Source of the DNA: a virus
Length of the DNA stretch: 23,929 bases
Direction: 5' to 3' (one strand)
IMG/VR virus record: IMGVR_UViG_3300031951_001192
Location: 1 to 23,929 of that record
Shown: positions 20,510 through 23,929 of the stretch, piece after piece
Layout: each line of letters begins with the position of its first letter
How positions within the stretch are numbered: the stretch's first letter is position 1
Notes under the pieces: generated by a model
Seen by the model: the letters and a program-made list of their open reading frames with translations, nothing else
What the model was told of the DNA's origin: nothing
Database searches by the model: none
Program-made: the position numbers and the translations under genes

Positions 20510-20951
20510 GAATCGTTTGGCTCGTGAACTTGAAAACCGAGAATCAACGCAGCGTAAGCAGTCTTGGGCACCGCCCCAGACTCTGCCTGAACCCACGCCG
20601 CAGGACGGTTGGGTGTTCAGATGGATCAGGACCTCCATGATGGGGCAGTTGGACCCCACGAATGCGTCCGGTAAGTTCCGTGAGGGTTGGGAGCCTGTGA
20701 AGGCCGAAGACCATCCTGAACTTATGTATCAGGCCGACCCCAATTCCAAGTTCAAGGGGAATGTGGAAGTCGGCGGGCTGTTGCTGTGCAAGGCTCCGGC
20801 TGAACTGATGAAGCAGCGTGACGAATACTACGCCAAGCAGAATCGGTCGCAGATCGAGTCCGTGGACAGCAACTACATGAGGCTGAACGACGAGCGTATG
20901 CCGCTTTTCAAGGAAAGGCGCTCGACCGTCGAATTCGGCAAAGGCAAATAA
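20502..20951 (+). CDS. Conserved phage structural-type protein, 149 aa
   Basis: ATG 20502 has GGAG at seven bases and overlaps the scaffold stop by eight; the frame upstream of it is ignored. The product contains DGWVFRWIRTSMMGQLDPTN, then KFREGWEPVKAEDHPEL and later VGGLLLCKAPAELMKQRDEY, ending with an acidic-basic tail. This layout recurs between scaffold and capsid genes in many uncultured phages. It probably belongs to the head, but its exact place is unknown. Confidence 0.75.
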   Translation: MAENRLARELENRESTQRKQSWAPPQTLPEPTPQDGWVFRWIRTSMMGQLDPTNASGKFREGWEPVKAEDHPELMYQADPNSKFKGNVEVGGLLLCKAPAELMKQRDEYYAKQNRSQIESVDSNYMRLNDERMPLFKERRSTVEFGKGK

Positions 20952-20968
20952 CTTTTTAGGAGTCCTAC

Positions 20969-21820
20969 ATGGCTTATCCGTCTGTCGATGCCCCTTACGG
21001 GCTTAAGCCGATCAACCTGATCGGCGGACAGGTGTTCTCGGGTAGCACTCGGATGTATCCCATCCAGTACGGCTACGCTACGAACATCTTCAACGGTGAC
21101 TTCGTCGTGTTGTCTCGCGGGTTTGTGACCCGTGCGGCTGTCGCGGCGACCACCTCCTCCAACGCTGTGACTGGCGTGTTCCTCGGCTGTTCGTTCACCA
21201 ACCCGGTGACCAAGCAGAAGACGTTCTCCCAGTTCTGGCCCACCGGAACCCTCGCGGGTGACGCCGTGGCGTACGTTTGTGACGATCCGGATACCGTCTT
21301 CAAGGCGGTGGTCTGCTCGGCCACGACCGTTCTCGCTTCCGGTGCCAAGGCCCTCGTCGGTACCAACCTGTCGATGATCGATAACGCGGCTGTCGCGTCG
21401 AGCCTTGCCACGGGCAACTCGGCCAACGCCGTCCTTGCCCCGACTGCTACCCCGGTCACTTCGATCCTGCCCGTCCGTTGTGTCGGTCTGGTGGAAGAGA
21501 CTGCGTATCAGGTCACGGGCACGGGTTCGTCGTCGGGCACCACGATCACGCTGACTGGTTCGGGTCTCTCGGGTGCTATCCCGGCTGGCACGAGCGTGGC
21601 GTATCTTGCGTCCAATGGTCAGATCATCGAGACCTCGTCGTTCGTCACGACTGCGGCCTCGGCTGGTGCGACCTCGGTCACGATCAACTCGGCGGTTGCC
21701 GTTCCGGGTGGCGTCACCGCTATCCCGGCAGCGTCCAGCATCCTCTTCACCGTGTACAATGAAGTTCTGGTGAAGATCAACCTGCTGACGCACGGCTACT
21801 ACAGCAGCACCACGGCTTAA
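20969..21820 (+). CDS. Probable head decoration or structural protein, 283 aa
   Basis: AGGAG precedes the ATG by six bases. The product (MAYPSVDAPYGLKPINLIGG) is rich in Gly, Ala, Ser, Thr and Val with repeated beta-strand patterns and few charges (TGTGSSSGTTITLTGSGLSG, SVTINSAVAVPGGVTAIPAA), typical of a surface-exposed virion protein. It lies directly before the major capsid gene, where decoration proteins are often found, and its strong start suggests abundant expression. No known family named. Confidence 0.7.
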   Translation: MAYPSVDAPYGLKPINLIGGQVFSGSTRMYPIQYGYATNIFNGDFVVLSRGFVTRAAVAATTSSNAVTGVFLGCSFTNPVTKQKTFSQFWPTGTLAGDAVAYVCDDPDTVFKAVVCSATTVLASGAKALVGTNLSMIDNAAVASSLATGNSANAVLAPTATPVTSILPVRCVGLVEETAYQVTGTGSSSGTTITLTGSGLSGAIPAGTSVAYLASNGQIIETSSFVTTAASAGATSVTINSAVAVPGGVTAIPAASSILFTVYNEVLVKINLLTHGYYSSTTA

Positions 21821-21833
21821 GGAGCAGTAAGAC

Positions 21834-22745
21834 ATGGCTATTTCACGCGCACAACTTCTGAAGGAACTGCTCCCCGGCCTGAACGCTCTGTTCGGCATGG
21901 AGTACAGTCGCTATGGCGAGGAACACAAGGAGATCTACGAGACCGAGACCTCCGAGCGTTCCTTTGAAGAGGAGACGAAACTCTCCGGCTTCAGCGCCGC
22001 CCCGGTGAAGAACGAAGGTCAGGCTATTGCGTACGACAATGCGCAGGAAGCGTGGACCGCTCGTTACAACCACGAGACCATCGCTCTTGGTTTCGCCATC
22101 ACGGAAGAGGCCGTCGAGGACAACCTCTACGACTCTCTGAGCAAGCGCTACACCAAGGCGCAGGCTCGTGCGATGGCGTACACGAAGCAGGTCAAGGCTG
22201 CGTCGACCCTGAACAACGCTTTCTCGCCCGCTTACACGGGTGGCGACGGCGTGCCGCTCATCTCGACCGCGCATCCGCTCGTTTCGGGCGGTACCAACAG
22301 CAACCGTCCTGCGGTGGCTGCTGACCTGAACGAGACCTCGCTTGAGTCGGCTGTCATCCAGATCGCTGGTTGGACCGACGAGCGTGGCCTGCTCATCGCT
22401 GCGAAGCCTCGGAAACTCATCGTCCCCCCGGCGCTCATGTTTGTCGCCAAGCGGCTGCTCGATACGGAACTCCGTGTCGGCACGACCGATAACGACATCA
22501 ACGCGCTGAAGGCGATGGGTTCGATCCCCGAGGGCTACAAGGTCAACCACTTCCTCACGGACACCAACGCTTGGTTCCTGATGACGGACGTGCCGAATGG
22601 CCTGAAGCACTTCGTGCGTACCCCGCTGGCGACCTCGATGGACGGTGATTTCGACACGGGCAATGTCCGCTACAAGGCTCGTGAGCGTTACTCGTTCGGT
22701 TGGTCGGATCCTCTTGCGATCTTCGGTTCGCCGGGTTCGACTTGA
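21834..22745 (+). CDS. Major capsid protein, Mu gpT-like, 303 aa
   Basis: Starts MAISRAQLLKELLPGLNALF with GGAG at nine bases. The order of an N-terminal helix, EYSRYGEEHKEIYETETSER, FAITEEAVEDNLYDSLSKRY, HPLVSGGTNSNRPA, and KLIVPPALMFVAKRLLDTEL corresponds to the HK97-fold capsid proteins related to Mu gpT. About 300 residues is a normal length. Hundreds of copies form the icosahedral head. The strong terminator just after it, and the well-placed ribosome binding site, suit the most abundant virion protein. Confidence 0.88.
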   Translation: MAISRAQLLKELLPGLNALFGMEYSRYGEEHKEIYETETSERSFEEETKLSGFSAAPVKNEGQAIAYDNAQEAWTARYNHETIALGFAITEEAVEDNLYDSLSKRYTKAQARAMAYTKQVKAASTLNNAFSPAYTGGDGVPLISTAHPLVSGGTNSNRPAVAADLNETSLESAVIQIAGWTDERGLLIAAKPRKLIVPPALMFVAKRLLDTELRVGTTDNDINALKAMGSIPEGYKVNHFLTDTNAWFLMTDVPNGLKHFVRTPLATSMDGDFDTGNVRYKARERYSFGWSDPLAIFGSPGST

Positions 22746-22751
22746 TGATGT

Positions 22752-22790
22752 GAAGGAGGGGGCTTCGGCCCCCTCCTTCTTTCCTGTTTG
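22752..22790 (+). terminator. Strong intrinsic terminator after the capsid gene
   Basis: A perfect 12-pair stem (GAAGGAGGGGGC with GCCCCCTCCTTC) closed by the stable TTCG loop, followed by TTTCCTGTTTG. It probably reduces transcription beyond the capsid gene, so the downstream genes need read-through or their own promoter. Confidence 0.9.
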
Positions 22791-22805
22791 ATCTAGGAAA
22801 ACCCA

Positions 22806-22859
22806 GCCGTACTGACTCGCCTAGGAGACGTTGCACAGACAGTACGGCGACTTGTGCAA
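22806..22859 (+). promoter_or_regulatory. Two interleaved inverted repeats in the leader of the next gene
   Basis: GCCGTACTG (22806-22814) pairs with CAGTACGGC (22840-22848), and TTGCACAG (22831-22838) pairs with TTGTGCAA (22852-22859). The pairs are interleaved, so they form either a pseudoknot-like structure or two mutually exclusive hairpins. The last arm ends two bases before the AGGAG ribosome binding site at 22861, so folding could control translation. As DNA they could also be protein-binding dyads near a promoter. Confidence 0.5.
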
Positions 22860-22872
22860 AAGGAGTCTTATC

Positions 22873-23352
22873 ATGTCTTTCTCGACTTACTCTGGCCCGC
22901 TTCGCTCGGGCACCATCAAGGACGGCACCGTGGCCGCTGGCCGCAATACGGGTCTCTTTGTCCTCTCTCAGTCCTATGACACGGGCGTCGTCACCGCTGG
23001 TGTCGGTAACGTGGACGTCCAGTTCGGCAACCTCCCGCAGGGTGCCCAGATCGTGGACATCGTCGTGGATCAGGTCGTTGTTCCGGGCGGCTCCTCGACT
23101 TCGACCATCTCGGTCGGCAATGCTTCGGGCGGCGCTCAGTTGATGGCTGCTGTGGTGACCACCGCTGGTGGGCGCTTCCGTGGCACCGCTACCGCTACGA
23201 CCCAGTTGGCGTGGCAGACTTCGACCACGGCGGATACCCCGCTCTGGTCGCGCTACGCGGTCGGCGCGGCGGCTGGTGTTGGTCGTGCGATCATCACGGT
23301 CCTCTACGTCCAGCGTGCCCCGGATGGTTCGCAGGTCCCGGCTTCCGTCTGA
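22873..23352 (+). CDS. Probable virion structural protein, 159 aa
   Basis: ATG 22873 has AGGAG seven bases upstream; the longer frame begins inside the structured leader and is rejected. The product (MSFSTYSGPLRSGTIKDGTV) is dominated by Gly, Ala, Thr and Val and by strand-like stretches (GNVDVQFGNLPQGAQIVDIV), with few charges, like the decoration-type protein before the capsid gene. Position after the capsid gene fits a head, fibre or stabilisation protein. Family unknown. Confidence 0.65.
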   Translation: MSFSTYSGPLRSGTIKDGTVAAGRNTGLFVLSQSYDTGVVTAGVGNVDVQFGNLPQGAQIVDIVVDQVVVPGGSSTSTISVGNASGGAQLMAAVVTTAGGRFRGTATATTQLAWQTSTTADTPLWSRYAVGAAAGVGRAIITVLYVQRAPDGSQVPASV

Positions 23353-23367
23353 TAACGGAGGTTTAAG

Positions 23368-23652
23368 ATGTCCACTCAAACAGACGTCCTAGCCATCCAT
23401 ACGGAGGCTACGGGATCGATGGTGTCTGGCCGATACCGTCTGAAGGGCTACCAAGGTCTTTCAGGCGGTACCGCTGGAGATTTCATTTTCCGTGATGGTG
23501 ACGCTTCTGGACCTGTCCGGCTCCAGTTCAACGTTCCCGCCAACACGAACAATCCTTTCTCCAACCTCATCCCCGGAGAAGGGATCCTGTTCTACAACGG
23601 GATCCACGTTACACTTCCCACCGCTGCAAAGGTAACCATCTTCTATGGCTAA
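23368..23652 (+). CDS. Hypothetical virion-type protein, 94 aa
   Basis: GGAGG precedes the ATG. The product (MSTQTDVLAIHTEATGSMVS) has strand-rich segments (PVRLQFNVPAN, GILFYNGIHVTLPTAAKVTI), typical of small beta-fold structural phage proteins. It overlaps the next gene by eight bases. No motif or homology can be given. Confidence 0.7.
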   Translation: MSTQTDVLAIHTEATGSMVSGRYRLKGYQGLSGGTAGDFIFRDGDASGPVRLQFNVPANTNNPFSNLIPGEGILFYNGIHVTLPTAAKVTIFYG

Positions 23653-23899
23653 GTCACCCGCGTGGCAGCGTGCCGAAGGAAAGAACCCTGCTGGAGGCTT
23701 GAACGCCAAAGGCAGGGCGTCTTACAACAAGGCCAATCCCGGCAAGCCGGGGTTGAAGCGACCCCAGCCAGAAGGAGGCTCGCGTAGGGACTCATTCTGT
23801 GCCCGGATGAAAGGGATGAAGCGGAAATTGACGAGTGCAAAGACCGCCAACGACCCGAACAGCCGGATCAACAAGTCGCTTCGTGCATGGAACTGCTGA
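23645..23899 (+). CDS. DUF6321-like basic phage protein, 84 aa
   Basis: The sequence MAKSPAWQRAEGKNPAGGLN, KGRASYNKANPG, RRDSFCARMKGMK and the end SLRAWNC follow the widespread phage family often labelled DUF6321, a short, basic, Gly/Pro-rich protein of unknown function usually placed among head and tail genes. The conserved blocks are all present, so the gene seems intact. The ATG overlaps the previous gene by eight bases. Confidence 0.85.
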   Translation: MAKSPAWQRAEGKNPAGGLNAKGRASYNKANPGKPGLKRPQPEGGSRRDSFCARMKGMKRKLTSAKTANDPNSRINKSLRAWNC

Positions 23900-23900
23900 C

Positions 23901-23929
23901 ATGAAACACGAAACAGCAGAGCATCTGAA
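23901..23929 (+). CDS. Start of a further gene, cut by the window edge
   Basis: An ATG one base after the preceding stop begins MKHETAEHL and runs off the window. Ribosome binding is weak (GGAAC at eight bases), but close spacing suggests translational coupling. In comparable phages a small membrane or lysis gene may follow the DUF6321-like gene; too little is visible here to say. Confidence 0.4.

Overview
The window is a fragment of a tailed double-stranded DNA bacteriophage (Caudoviricetes). This rests on a complete head-assembly cluster in canonical order on the + strand (small terminase candidate, large terminase, portal, GroES-like protein, scaffold, major capsid protein) facing a long block of small, tightly packed early-type genes on the - strand. 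No integrase, transposase, tRNA, rRNA or CRISPR array is visible, and nothing host-derived flanks the phage genes. The strong Shine-Dalgarno sites, GTG starts and moderately high GC fit a bacterial host, but the host cannot be named from this sequence. Most of the early genes resemble nothing I can name.

Layout. (1) 1-12344, all - strand: about 34 genes, most joined by ATGA, GTGA or TGATG stop/start overlaps, so they should be read as one or a few polycistronic messages running right to left. The promoter-proximal half (12344 down to 5300) has small hypothetical genes around a three-gene core: a MoxR-type AAA+ ATPase (8150-9226), a protein combining an HExxH metallopeptidase-like region with a VWA domain (6958-8133), and a possible DUF3150 protein (5888-6709). 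Next come a pyrimidine-dimer-glycosylase-like protein (4434-4862), an A+T-richer accessory stretch with a VRR-NUC-type nuclease and two winged-helix proteins (2441-4418), and a DUF3310 protein with an N-terminal HTH (1989-2426). The distal end (1-1702) is a series of very small genes. Four of its junctions share an identical 16-base sequence that is at once stop codon, ribosome binding site and GTG start.

(2) 12345-14347, control region: mostly non-coding, carrying related inverted repeats (consensus CCGATAACAC / GTGTTATCGG), repeated TGTGCA/TGCACA hexamers and an A+T-rich dyad. Inside it lies one isolated - strand gene for an Ala/Glu/Lys-rich helical protein (13039-13803), with its own upstream palindrome and strong downstream terminator. 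Early (leftward) and late (rightward) transcription probably diverge here, and a replication origin is possible.

(3) 14348-23929, + strand late genes: terminase subunits, portal, a small helical protein, the GroES-like protein, scaffold, a conserved structural-type protein, a probable head decoration protein and the major capsid protein, ended by a strong UUCG-loop terminator (22752-22779). After a leader with two interleaved inverted repeats come two small virion-type proteins, a DUF6321-like basic protein and the start of one more gene. Tail and lysis genes lie outside the window.

The late genes form a standard DNA-packaging and capsid pathway. The less ordinary parts are the MoxR/VWA-metallopeptidase module, the reused gene-junction sequence and the family of operator-like palindromes.
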